Shown piece by piece: positions 14,060-22,712 of a stretch of DNA of 33,098 nt (positions within the stretch are counted from its first letter, which is position 1; every line of letters begins with the position of its first letter). The stretch is from an uncultured bacterium. Its GTDB lineage: Bacteria; Patescibacteriota; Microgenomatia; UBA1400; PJMF01. The stretch covers positions 1 through 33,098 of the forward strand of contig CAITDX010000044.1 of NCBI GenBank assembly GCA_903891335.1. Direction: 5' to 3'. The position numbers were made by a program, and so were the translations under genes. The notes below the pieces were generated by a model. The model worked only from the letters and a program-made list of their open reading frames with translations. It was not told the DNA's origin and ran no database searches.

Positions 14060-17000
14060 TTATTTTTTGACAGAAAAAATTTCTGAAAGAGATTTGAGTT
14101 CAAGCTCACTGTTTTGATTAACTTCACGCATGAGTCTGTTAGTCCAATAGTCTAAAGTTGGGAGTATTGCATCAATAAGCGAACTAGAATTCATCAACAC
14201 TCTGCCTTTTGGCCCATCTACAAAAAAATTTGTTCTATGCAAATAGCTACCTCCAACTTTTCTCGATACTATTTTTGGACAAAAAATCGAACGCAACTCC
14301 ACTGAGCCATCTTTATTATTTTTAACTTTCCAAGACAAATGAGCATAATGTTCCATGACTGCCTGTACTTTTTCAACTGAGGGAACAAAACCAATAGATC
14401 TAAATTTACTATCACTTCCCAATCTAGCTTCAAGGTCCTTAGCCCATGACAAGCTCTTTGCCGTTTCCCCAAGTTTTTCTGTCTTTTTCAATCGTTTACT
14501 TTTTATATCAGCAATAAAAAGCTTTACCGCCTCCAACTCAGCTTTTCTTGGCTGAGAATTTCTTTTGCCGAAATGCTGTATCACCTCTAAATTATTGTTT
14601 AGTTCAACAGTCGAACTGCTGATCCATTTTTTTTCCACTCCATCAAATACTTTAATCGAAAGAATATGAGCTCTCCCTTGCGCGCATTTAACATCATATC
14701 CACCTCGACCAACACAGTGATCGAGACTACCACTTTCCTGCGCTAATAAATCTGAATCTGTTAAAACAGAAACCCCAATTTTTTGTGAATCAACTGAATA
14801 TTCAAAAAAAGAAGGTGCCACAGAATCACTATCATCATTTCCGACCAAAGATTTCCACTCTTTCCAGTCAAGCAAGTCAACAATCTCCCTTGGCATAACA
14901 CTGTGGTTTAAATGCCATTGTTTGGAAAGATCAAGTAATTCTTTAACTGAAAGTGGAATGCTTGAATTATTACTTATTTCAAAATTACCAGCCAAGATCA
15001 TTTTCTGCGCCATACTCACTGACTTTGAAATTATTTCTCTTAATTTCTCGACGGACACACCCCTGCCAATCTTGAGAATAGCTAACGGAACCAAGAGTCT
15101 AATTCCAATCTCTCGAATCACATCATTGACGTTAACGGCTTCTTCCTCGCTGTATTTAGATAATTCGTTGCCTGTTTTGACATAGGATGCCAGCATTGTT
15201 TCATCAGAAATAGCATCTGGCATAGTTATTTCCCTATTAAAAGTGGCTCTGGTAATTAAATCAAAATCTTCAGCACTATGCATTGGTAAAGCTAGGGCAT
15301 CCCATAGCTTTAAAGCAACTGTGTGCCCTTTCCAAATAGCACTCTTTTGCTCTAGAGTAAATTCAGAAAAAGTTGTTTTCTCAACTGAAACAGCCCTGCT
15401 GAGAGCATTTACCACCGGCAGCTGCAATAGAATATTCCTCGTCTCTTCTCCAAATTCATGAAATTTGCTATCCATGTAATCTAAAACTAGAAAACCCAAC
15501 CTTCCCCAGTCTTTATTTTTGACAGCCCGCTCAATAGGCGAATCATTTGAATCATATGGTTTATGTGAAATAACTTTTAGCCAATTATCTCTACCTATTT
15601 TATTTCTAATCAGCTCCATCTCATCTTGACTATAAAGAAATAAGGGTAATCCATAATTTTTATATAAATGAGTGTTAAGCATCTGAACCAAAACATCATT
15701 TTCGGTATTATCGAGAATGAATTGCAAAACTTCTCTATTATTCCTAGTCTTAGACAGAATATTTTCCCCAACTCGATGACTTTTCATGATGATGTTCCAA
15801 TCGTAGTCATTCATCTTCTGCCTAAATATTCTGAGAACATCAACATCTAGCTTACCTTCCATTTCGATAAATAAGCCATACATTGATTGGCCAAGCAAGC
15901 TACTTCTAATAGTTTCTGAATCAACTCCCTCAACTATTAGTTCTAAAATTGCTATTCTTTTATCTGCTGAAATTTCCTCAGTCAAACCCCTACTTTCCCT
16001 TGCAATTAACACTGCTTTTAATGTGGAGGGGTATATTAGCCTAGACCAAGTTGCAGAAATGGGTTGTCTTTGACCCTCAACTTCTTCTCTCGCGGAGAGC
16101 TTTGACTTAATTTGTTGTAATAAAATTAAATTCCCCTCCCTGATTATTTCAACCAACTTATCTACATCCATGGTTTCGCGCCAATCTTCCTCAGATACTC
16201 CCTCCATGATCAAATCAACTGTTTCTGTGGATTGCGACTGTTCTGTAGCAGGAATTCTCGATATGCGGAAACTTCTTCCTATTAAATGAGACCATTGTGG
16301 ATAAAATTCTTCAGTCACTCCACTTTTCAGTATTTTCAATAAATCAGGTCTTAAACTCATCGTCACTGAATCTAAACAGTCTGGAGACATTCGATACCCA
16401 CTCTGTCCCTCAAGAAACTTGAGCCACATCTCTGTTGGGATTCCATCCCTAATTTCAGCAAGTGTCTTAACCCAAGCGTATTGAGCTGCAGCCATTGCCA
16501 TCTCAATTTTACGATTATCTTTATTCCTATAAAACAATTTCGGTGTAAAAACTTTTGAACTCTTTAGCCAAGCCAAATAATTCGCAACGCCATCTCCATT
16601 TAAGTCGTCTACCTGATCTAATTCAAATTGTTTTTTTATTTCTTTAACTAGAATTGCCATTTTTTCATCAGCTTGTCTTACTGATAATTCTGCATAATAA
16701 TCACAGTTCTTGACCAAACTGGTTAATTCTTCCTGATTCATTCCTACGATGAATTGAGAGAACTGTTCTAAACTCATCTTTAATAAAATTTTATTGAGAA
16801 AATCTTTCGTAAAAGGTTCTAGAAATTTCACTTTTGCTTTTGAGCCTAAATTTCCCAAGATTGCATCAATCTTTTCCTGACTCAAATCTAGAATCATTAT
16901 GTCAATTTCCTTATACCAAGATGATGATTCTTTGTTTAACTTTAATAAAAAATCAACCCATTCTTCATCAGAAAAATGAGACCGAGCATCTTTAATTTCA

Positions 17001-17071
17001 TCAACAGACCATTCTTTTTTTTGAACAGATAGTGTTTCTGCTGGGGCTCCCAATGTTTCTTCTCTATTCAT
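14060..17071 (-). CDS. Giant helical protein with C-terminal PcfJ-like domain
   Basis: A 1003-residue protein. The first ~740 residues are predominantly helical, without signal peptide or membrane segment, with repeated units of the form EEWVDFLLKL / EQFSQFIVGM / EEDWRETMDVDKLVEII that suggest HEAT-like or other helical repeats. The C-terminal region (about 760-870) matches PcfJ-like proteins: LTDSDLLAQESGSLDHCVG with H785-C786, then GRAHILSIKVFDG, SSSTVEL, EVIQHFGKRNSQP. PcfJ-like genes are known from conjugative plasmids and phages and have no established activity. The frame can be extended to a TTG at 17077, but the ATG at 17071 is preferred. Base composition is AT-richer than its neighbours (one sampled 60-base line 30% GC against 55% for a line in pyrG), consistent with lateral acquisition. 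Confidence 0.75.
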   Translation of the reverse strand: MNREETLGAPAETLSVQKKEWSVDEIKDARSHFSDEEWVDFLLKLNKESSSWYKEIDIMILDLSQEKIDAILGNLGSKAKVKFLEPFTKDFLNKILLKMSLEQFSQFIVGMNQEELTSLVKNCDYYAELSVRQADEKMAILVKEIKKQFELDQVDDLNGDGVANYLAWLKSSKVFTPKLFYRNKDNRKIEMAMAAAQYAWVKTLAEIRDGIPTEMWLKFLEGQSGYRMSPDCLDSVTMSLRPDLLKILKSGVTEEFYPQWSHLIGRSFRISRIPATEQSQSTETVDLIMEGVSEEDWRETMDVDKLVEIIREGNLILLQQIKSKLSAREEVEGQRQPISATWSRLIYPSTLKAVLIARESRGLTEEISADKRIAILELIVEGVDSETIRSSLLGQSMYGLFIEMEGKLDVDVLRIFRQKMNDYDWNIIMKSHRVGENILSKTRNNREVLQFILDNTENDVLVQMLNTHLYKNYGLPLFLYSQDEMELIRNKIGRDNWLKVISHKPYDSNDSPIERAVKNKDWGRLGFLVLDYMDSKFHEFGEETRNILLQLPVVNALSRAVSVEKTTFSEFTLEQKSAIWKGHTVALKLWDALALPMHSAEDFDLITRATFNREITMPDAISDETMLASYVKTGNELSKYSEEEAVNVNDVIREIGIRLLVPLAILKIGRGVSVEKLREIISKSVSMAQKMILAGNFEISNNSSIPLSVKELLDLSKQWHLNHSVMPREIVDLLDWKEWKSLVGNDDSDSVAPSFFEYSVDSQKIGVSVLTDSDLLAQESGSLDHCVGRGGYDVKCAQGRAHILSIKVFDGVEKKWISSSTVELNNNLEVIQHFGKRNSQPRKAELEAVKLFIADIKSKRLKKTEKLGETAKSLSWAKDLEARLGSDSKFRSIGFVPSVEKVQAVMEHYAHLSWKVKNNKDGSVELRSIFCPKIVSRKVGGSYLHRTNFFVDGPKGRVLMNSSSLIDAILPTLDYWTNRLMREVNQNSELELKSLSEIFSVKK

Positions 17072-17173
17072 ACACAAAAATACACAGTTCTATAGTATTC
17101 TTCATTAAGGATCAAAGACTTAAAAATTACTACTATCAAAATAGTCATCTCTCACCTACAATAAAATCCCGTG

Positions 17174-18889
17174 ATGATAGACATTCGCGGCTTCCTCAAA
17201 CCCAAAAACGGCTCTCGAGCCACCAAGTACATTTTCGTCTCCGGCGGCGTTCTTTCTGGCTTAGGCAAAGGCGTTACCGCTGCCTCGCTCGGTGTTTTGC
17301 TCAAAGAACAGGGCTACAGCGTCACCAACATCAAGTGTGAGAACTACCTCAATCTTGATTCTGGCAACATCAATCCAGTTGAGCACGGTGATGTCTTTTT
17401 GTGTGAAGATGGCCTCGAAGCTGATCTCGATCTTGGCTCCTATGAGCGTTTCCTTGGCAAGGAAGTTGGCTACAAAAACTTCACCACCATGGGTCAGATC
17501 TACACTTCCGTCATCGAACGCACCAAAAACCTCGAGTATGGCGGCGCCACGGTCGACGCCATTCCCTACGTACCAGAGGAAGTCATTCGCCGCATCCGTG
17601 AGGCCGCTGAAGGCCACGACATCATCCTAATTGAGTTAGGTGGTACCGCTGGCGAGTATCAAAACATCATCTACTACGAGGCATACCGGATCATGAAAAT
17701 GACCTTACCTCAGGATGTGATTTTGCTCCACGTCACCTATTTCCCAGCTCCATCACACATCAATGAATTGAAATCCAAACCCACCCAACTTTCAGTTAAA
17801 GCCCTAAACTCCATGGGTATTCAGCCTGACTTCATCGTCGGACGGGGCGAGCTGGAAATTGACGAAAAACGCAAAGAAAAAACTGCCTATTTCTGCAACA
17901 TGGACAAAGAAGACATTATTTCCAATCCTGATTGCAAATCGATCTACGAAATTCCCTTGATTTTCAATCGCCAAGATTTTAGTCAGAAAGTCCTGGCTAA
18001 ACTCGGTCTAACTGCTAAGAAAATCAATCTCACTGCCTGGCAGCAAATGGTTGATAATATCTATGCAGACAAGACCAAAAAGGTCAAAATCGGCATTATT
18101 GCTAAATATATTGCTACAGGCGACTACGAGCTCAAAGACTCTTACACCTCACTGCTTGAATCAATTAGTCACTCATCTTGGCATGAAAAAATTGACGCCG
18201 AAATTGTCTTTATCAATGCCGAGAGTCTTGAGAAAAAAGACGCCAGTGCTCTCAAAAATCTCCAAGAAGTCGATGGCATTATTGTGCCCATTGGTTGGGG
18301 CGGCCGGGGAGTGGAAGGCAAAATTGAAGCCATTCGCTATGCTCGGGAACACAAGATCCCTTACTTAGGACTCTGCTACGGCATGCAATTAGCCTCAATC
18401 GAATTTGCCCGCCACGTCGTCGGCTTGACCGATGCCAACACTGAAGAAGTCGATCCAACTGCCGCTCACCAGATTATCCACTCAATTCCTTTTGAGGAGC
18501 GTTACCAAAAAATCAAAGGTACTGGTGCCAGTATGCGCCTTGGCGCCTACGATTGCATTCTCAAACCGGGCACCCTCGCCCATAGCATCTACAAGAAGCA
18601 TCAAGCCTTCAAAGATCCCAAAAACAACCTGATTTCCGAGCGTCACCGCCACCGCTTCGAGTTCAACAATGACTATCGTCAAGCACTTGAAGAAAAAGGC
18701 TTTGTGATTTCAGGCACCAGCCCAGATGATTTCTTCGTCGAGATGATTGAACTCTCGCCCAAAGAGCATCCCTTCTTTTTAGCGACTCAAGCGCACCCAG
18801 AGTACAAGTCTGCACCGCTGGCACCACACCCAATTTTTATCGAATATTTGCGCAGTATCTGGGAAGAAAAGAATAAACGCTCGAGCTAA
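17174..18889 (+). CDS. pyrG: CTP synthase
   Basis: A 571-residue CTP synthase: UTP + ATP + glutamine to CTP. The N-terminal synthetase domain has KYIFVSGGVLSGLGKG (P-loop, about residues 18-33), CENYLNLDSGNINPVEHGDVF and DLGSYERFL. The C-terminal class I glutaminase has the nucleophile C401 in YLGLCYGMQ, and the His-Glu pair in ATQAHPEYKS. A GTG at 17171 directly precedes the ATG at 17174; either may be used. TACAAT at 17157-17162 is 11 nt from the ATG, with no Shine-Dalgarno. Confidence 0.97.
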   Translation: MIDIRGFLKPKNGSRATKYIFVSGGVLSGLGKGVTAASLGVLLKEQGYSVTNIKCENYLNLDSGNINPVEHGDVFLCEDGLEADLDLGSYERFLGKEVGYKNFTTMGQIYTSVIERTKNLEYGGATVDAIPYVPEEVIRRIREAAEGHDIILIELGGTAGEYQNIIYYEAYRIMKMTLPQDVILLHVTYFPAPSHINELKSKPTQLSVKALNSMGIQPDFIVGRGELEIDEKRKEKTAYFCNMDKEDIISNPDCKSIYEIPLIFNRQDFSQKVLAKLGLTAKKINLTAWQQMVDNIYADKTKKVKIGIIAKYIATGDYELKDSYTSLLESISHSSWHEKIDAEIVFINAESLEKKDASALKNLQEVDGIIVPIGWGGRGVEGKIEAIRYAREHKIPYLGLCYGMQLASIEFARHVVGLTDANTEEVDPTAAHQIIHSIPFEERYQKIKGTGASMRLGAYDCILKPGTLAHSIYKKHQAFKDPKNNLISERHRHRFEFNNDYRQALEEKGFVISGTSPDDFFVEMIELSPKEHPFFLATQAHPEYKSAPLAPHPIFIEYLRSIWEEKNKRSS

Positions 18890-18963
18890 TCAAACTCAGA
18901 TCGAAGCGATTCATAACTTCTGCTAGTTTTTTCTTGATCTATTTGCTACAATACCCGTTTGTT

Positions 18964-19317
18964 ATGGCACAGACTTTTATCTATCAACAAGAAACAGTTA
19001 ACGTTGGTGACACCATTCGCGTCCACCAAGAAATCTCTGAAGGCAAAAAAACCAGAGTTCAGGTTTTTGAAGGCTTGGTTATTGCCATCAAAAACCGTGA
19101 AACTGGCAAAAGCTTCACTGTCCGCAAAATCGCCAGCAATGGCGTTGGCGTAGAGAAGATTTTCCCCATGCTCATGCCCAGCATCAAGAAAATTGAAGTA
19201 AAACGCCGTGGTGAAATCAAGCGCAGTAAGCTATATTACCTGCGTGAGAAGATCGGTAAAGCCGCCAGCAGAGTTAAAGAAAAAAGTCTTTTCAAAAACA
19301 CAGCGAAAGCTGCCTAA
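18964..19317 (+). CDS. rplS: 50S ribosomal protein L19
   Basis: A 117-residue L19 at the 30S-50S interface. Family markers: VGDTIRVHQEISEGKKTRVQVFEGLVIA (VNVGDTIRV, VFEGLVI), FTVRKIASNGVGVEKIFP and KRRGEIKRSKLYYLR. The ATG at 18964 is used; an in-frame ATG at 18934 lies before the -10 box TACAAT (18947-18952) and would not be transcribed. The C-terminal extension ends in basic residues. The downstream yraN-like frame overlaps its 3' end. Confidence 0.96.
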   Translation: MAQTFIYQQETVNVGDTIRVHQEISEGKKTRVQVFEGLVIAIKNRETGKSFTVRKIASNGVGVEKIFPMLMPSIKKIEVKRRGEIKRSKLYYLREKIGKAASRVKEKSLFKNTAKAA

Positions 19318-19669
19318 TTTCGCTCATGGGTTAGCTGCTGAAGATTTAGCCCTCCACTTTCTCCTTCTGAAGAACTATCGTTTGCTCGACCGCAATGTGC
19401 GGCTTGGCAATTTCGAAATTGATCTCATTATGCTTGATCTGACTTTTGATGAAATTGTTTTTGTCGAAGTCAAATATCGCCGTTCTATGCAAGCTGGAGA
19501 GGGGAGTATCAGTGTCGATGCGCGCAAAATCAATCGCATGAACCAGGTTGCTCACGCCTTTTTACGCAAACACGACTACCAAAAAGCGTATCGATTTGAT
19601 ATCATATCCATCGTTGGTAATTTGCAGAGTCCAGAGATACTTCATTTCGAGAATATCACTTGGCTCTAA
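19208..19669 (+). CDS. YraN/UPF0102 nuclease-like protein
   Basis: The C-terminal ~120 residues form the UPF0102/YraN domain of the restriction-endonuclease fold: HGLAAEDLALHFLLLKNYRLLDRNVR, then NFEIDLIMLD and IVFVEVKYRR, giving the D...ExK catalytic pattern. Members are often next to rplS, as here. The true start is unclear because no ATG lies close to the domain: the ATG at 19208 and a GTG at 19244 both lie inside rplS in another frame, so translation probably overlaps rplS. Suggested roles in DNA processing are not established. Confidence 0.85.
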   Translation: MVKSSAVSYITCVRRSVKPPAELKKKVFSKTQRKLPNFAHGLAAEDLALHFLLLKNYRLLDRNVRLGNFEIDLIMLDLTFDEIVFVEVKYRRSMQAGEGSISVDARKINRMNQVAHAFLRKHDYQKAYRFDIISIVGNLQSPEILHFENITWL

Positions 19670-19701
19670 ATCAAATGAACAAACCAGCGCACAATCTAGA
19701 C

Positions 19702-19773
19702 GGCCCCATCGTCTAGCGGTTAGGACTTCGGGTTTTCATCCCGGCAACTGGGGTTCGATTCCCCATGGGGTCA
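19702..19773 (+). tRNA. tRNA-Glu (anticodon UUC)
   Basis: A 72-nt tRNA: acceptor stem GGCCCCA/TGGGGTC (one G-U), D loop AGCGGTTA, anticodon stem TCGGG/CCCGG with loop TTTTCAT (anticodon TTC), T arm CTGGGG-TTCGATT-CCCCAT, discriminator A. CCA is not encoded. It may be co-transcribed with rplS-yraN, since no independent promoter is clear. Confidence 0.96.
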
Positions 19774-19780
19774 CAAGATA

Positions 19781-19807
19781 AAAAGAGCGGTTTATCCGCT
19801 CTTTTTT
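19781..19807 (+). terminator. Intrinsic terminator after tRNA-Glu
   Basis: AAAAGAGCGG (19781-19790), loop TTTAT, and CCGCTC followed by six T (19796-19807). The rest of the gap to 19958 shows only a -10-like TACAAT/TATACT cluster (19923-19933). Confidence 0.9.
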
Positions 19808-19958
19808 GTTATTTTATCCTCGCTGGAGAATTTGTAGCAAGCAATCTCGTATTCCCCATGATGAATAAACACAACTAACCCACAAGAAACTACCTCGCTT
19901 GCACAAATGAAGCGCAATGGACTACAATATACTCAGTACCAATTTTACGGGATATACA

Positions 19959-20903
19959 ATGCCAAACATCGCCAATGACCAAGCAACGGCAACAGCAAGT
20001 GAGCAAGCACAACAAGCTTCCATCATGCAAGCGCCAACAGAAACAAAGAGTCAAGATCAAAAACCAGCTAAAAAACCCATGATGGTTGTAGCTGGAGTAG
20101 CTGCGGTCGCTATTATTGCCGCAGGCATTTACTTCATTGCTAGTTCATTGGCCGCTCCTGCCAAAATTCGTGAGCAAGCTCTCCTAACTCAAGATGTTGT
20201 CACCGACTATAACAAAACCCTCAGTGATATCATGACTGCAGTAGTTGAAGATGAACCTGAAACTTCTGCGGGAATGGAGCGCAGTCTTGAGGAAGCTGAA
20301 AACTCATTGAGAAATGCAGAAGAACAGCAAAAGAATCTTAATGAATTGAGTGAAAAAATCACCATGCGCCAACTTAAAGAATACCGAACTGCACTTGATG
20401 AATACATCCAAGTAGCCAATGAAGTCGTTGCCGTTCAAAAAGACTACGTCGCTATTGGCGAGAAATATATTGCTCCCTTCAAAGCATATGAAGAATTTAA
20501 CGTCGCCATCGCTGGCGTCAGCAATTACATGTACTCAGATCCAGGTAAATATGTATCTGAACTAGAAAAATATATCGGTCAACATGATGACATCTACCAG
20601 CAATTCAAAGGCATGCAGCCAGCTGGCTGGTTTGTTGAAGGCCATGATGTCCTCCTGAAATCAATTGATGCGACCACTGGTCTGCTTAAATCAATGAAGG
20701 ACGCTGTCGGCAAACGCTCACAACAAGACATCATTGCTGCTACTCAAAAATTTGAAGAAGTCATGCAAAGCATCAACACTGATTCAGAAAAAGCTGAAGA
20801 TGGCTTCGATAAGAAAGCCAAAGAGCTATCTGATCGTCTTGAGGACGCCTACAATGATGTCGAGGATGAGTACAACAGTATTAAAGTCCAATACAAACTC
20901 TAA
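19959..20903 (+). CDS. Membrane-anchored coiled-coil protein of unknown function
   Basis: A 314-residue protein: a polar Ala/Gln-rich cytoplasmic N-terminus (about 40 residues), one transmembrane helix (MMVVAGVAAVAIIAAGIYFIAS in two overlapping parts, about residues 41-63), and a long extracytoplasmic helical domain rich in Glu/Lys, with coiled-coil-like stretches (ERSLEEAENSLRNAEEQQKN; KAEDGFDKKAKELSDRLEDA). No catalytic motif is seen. An in-frame ATG at 19917 lies before the likely -10 boxes (TACAAT/TATACT, 19923-19933), so 19959 is preferred. Its stop is 1 bp from the convergent metzincin-like gene. Confidence 0.75.
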   Translation: MPNIANDQATATASEQAQQASIMQAPTETKSQDQKPAKKPMMVVAGVAAVAIIAAGIYFIASSLAAPAKIREQALLTQDVVTDYNKTLSDIMTAVVEDEPETSAGMERSLEEAENSLRNAEEQQKNLNELSEKITMRQLKEYRTALDEYIQVANEVVAVQKDYVAIGEKYIAPFKAYEEFNVAIAGVSNYMYSDPGKYVSELEKYIGQHDDIYQQFKGMQPAGWFVEGHDVLLKSIDATTGLLKSMKDAVGKRSQQDIIAATQKFEEVMQSINTDSEKAEDGFDKKAKELSDRLEDAYNDVEDEYNSIKVQYKL

Positions 20904-20904
20904 A

Positions 20905-21969
20905 TTACTCTGATAACGGAATCCAACCAATTTCAGCAGCGGTGTGCCGGTTAATCACCAGTTCACCCTGCTGAAATTCGGCTCGGTGAAACTCACCTTC
21001 TCTTTGTTCAATCAATCCACACATAATATCGCCAGTTTTCTGAGGAAAAGTCGGCTGCTGATCGGGATTACCGCGACCAGTTGCCTCACAACCATATTCA
21101 TTTTCTAGATATTTATCCTTGGCTCCAAAGAGGTGAAGGGTCTCATGAGCTGCAATCTCAACGAGGGTGGAGGCAAATGCCACTGAGAAATCATAGGCGT
21201 TGACATACGCTTGTCGCTGTCCTTCATCGCTAAAGGAACGAAAAGCTTTCTGATCATAGAATGAATCAGCAGTCTCATCGCCTAAAAAACTATCATCAAA
21301 ATAAATAAAAAGCGCAGATTTTCCTTCGCCAAGGACAATCTTGTGCTTGGCAAGAATAGTTGCAAATTGATCCTGTAACTTCTGGACTGCATAGACATCT
21401 CGATCCCAAAACTCCATCACATCACCAACTCGATTAACTGCAAGCTCTTCAATGGTGGGAGCCAGATGGAGGACAAGCGTAAATGGCTTGGCTCGATAGT
21501 TACGCGCTTGCTCTGCAAAAAAGGTGTGCATCGCAAAAAGAGAATCGTAGCGAGTGCTAGAAAATTGTTGTAATTGTTTAATGAGAGGCATGATTTGTGC
21601 ATCGCTTGTGTCTGGCGGACGCACAAAAAAGACATAGAGGTTTTGAATCCCAACCAGCTGTGGACGCTCGAGTGGTGCCTGCTGTCGCAATTGCGCACGC
21701 TCTGCCTGCTCTTGGGTTTGTTGCTCAAGCAACGCCTGATAAGCTACATCGGCTGCCTCTCTTGCAGCTTGCTTGTCCTGCTGCCGTTGGTGCAGGCTCA
21801 CCCGCAATCGCAGATTTGCCACTACCACCTGCAGAAGTGCTAGTGAAACCACTACAACTCCCAGCCAAATTAACAAGCGTTTCTTTGACTGAGCTTTGAG
21901 CCACTTTGAAAGAGTAATCATTAAGTGGTAGATGCGTTCTTGAAGGTGATTGAAATGAGCCGACAACAT
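20905..21969 (-). CDS. Membrane-anchored metzincin-like metalloprotease
   Basis: A 354-residue protein with a membrane segment at about residues 31-51 and a Gln/Ala-rich, probably coiled-coil stalk (about 60-100). The C-terminal domain carries HETLHLFGAKD: H275, E276, H279 and a third ligand candidate D285, followed by a possible Met-turn (GDIMCG, about residues 313-318). The HExxHxxGxxD form plus downstream Met suggests a metzincin-type zinc protease acting outside the cell. The last part contains IGWIPLSE. TATACT lies 9 nt before the ATG at 21969; an internal ATG at 21921 is possible. I do not recognise a named family. Confidence 0.7.
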   Translation of the reverse strand: MLSAHFNHLQERIYHLMITLSKWLKAQSKKRLLIWLGVVVVSLALLQVVVANLRLRVSLHQRQQDKQAAREAADVAYQALLEQQTQEQAERAQLRQQAPLERPQLVGIQNLYVFFVRPPDTSDAQIMPLIKQLQQFSSTRYDSLFAMHTFFAEQARNYRAKPFTLVLHLAPTIEELAVNRVGDVMEFWDRDVYAVQKLQDQFATILAKHKIVLGEGKSALFIYFDDSFLGDETADSFYDQKAFRSFSDEGQRQAYVNAYDFSVAFASTLVEIAAHETLHLFGAKDKYLENEYGCEATGRGNPDQQPTFPQKTGDIMCGLIEQREGEFHRAEFQQGELVINRHTAAEIGWIPLSE

Positions 21970-21995
21970 ACTGCTATTAGTATACGCGCAGAGAA

Positions 21996-22550
21996 CTACT
22001 CAGTCGCTGGCTGTTGTATCAGTAACCCCAACTTCTTGGTCGTATTCCAATTTCTGATGGTCATTTCCTGATAAATTGGCAACTGCACGATACGACTGAG
22101 GTGACTTTGGCTGAGTTTAGCGATCTGACGAGTGAAGTAGAGCACTCCTGGACCAGCGGTAACCTTATCAACTCCTTGTTTGAGTGTCAGTTGCGAAAGC
22201 GCTGTTTCTACTAACTCTGGGGCACTGAGAAAAAGCACGTCATAGCGATACTGATCAGGATTTTGACCAAATGCAGGCGGTTTCTGTTTGATAATCTGCT
22301 CAACTGCCGCCTGCGTTAGCACCCAAACTCGAATGGCAATACCAAAACGCTCTTGTATAACTGCCTGCACTTGTTGTTGTAATGCTTTTTCAGATAAGTG
22401 GCTGCAAAGTAAGACATTGCCGCTCTGGATATAGGTCTGAACTTGAGTGAAACCAGCTGCTGTTAGAGAATCCCTCAAGGCACTCATTGCAATGATGTTT
22501 TTGCCACCGACATTGATGCCACGTAGAAGAATGAGAAAAGGCTGAGACAT
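21996..22550 (-). CDS. DUF1697 family protein
   Basis: A 184-residue member of DUF1697: FLILLRGINVGGKNIIAM, LRDSLTAAGFTQVQTYIQSGN and the C-terminal MTIRNWNTTKKL are hallmark segments. The family is widespread and its function is not established. TATAAT (minus strand, 22564-22559) lies 8 nt before the ATG, another leaderless-type start. It is upstream of, and on the same strand as, the metzincin-like gene, but that gene has its own -10. Confidence 0.92.
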   Translation of the reverse strand: MSQPFLILLRGINVGGKNIIAMSALRDSLTAAGFTQVQTYIQSGNVLLCSHLSEKALQQQVQAVIQERFGIAIRVWVLTQAAVEQIIKQKPPAFGQNPDQYRYDVLFLSAPELVETALSQLTLKQGVDKVTAGPGVLYFTRQIAKLSQSHLSRIVQLPIYQEMTIRNWNTTKKLGLLIQQPATE

Positions 22551-22639
22551 TAGTGGAAATTATAGACAAAAATATGCGAATCTGGCAAGAAAGCTAAAAA
22601 TGTGCTCTATCGCTACTGTTACTATTTGATATATTTTGA

Positions 22640-22694
22640 TATAATACATTATATTATTATATTGATAGATATAGATATGTAGTTTCTATCTATC
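22640..22694 (+). promoter_or_regulatory. Promoter -10 and 5' leader hairpin of the surface-protein gene
   Basis: TATAAT (22640-22645) would start transcription near 22652, leaving a leader of about 60 nt, unusually long for this window. The leader holds an inverted repeat GATAGATA (22664-22671) / TATCTATC (22687-22694) with a 15-nt loop. It could regulate translation or stabilise the mRNA; function is not shown. Confidence 0.4.
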
Positions 22695-22712
22695 CAAATA
22701 AATAAAATCTAT

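Noticed and set aside
19548..19781. Plus-strand ORF across yraN and tRNA-Glu
   Set aside because: It overlaps a real gene out of frame and then the tRNA.
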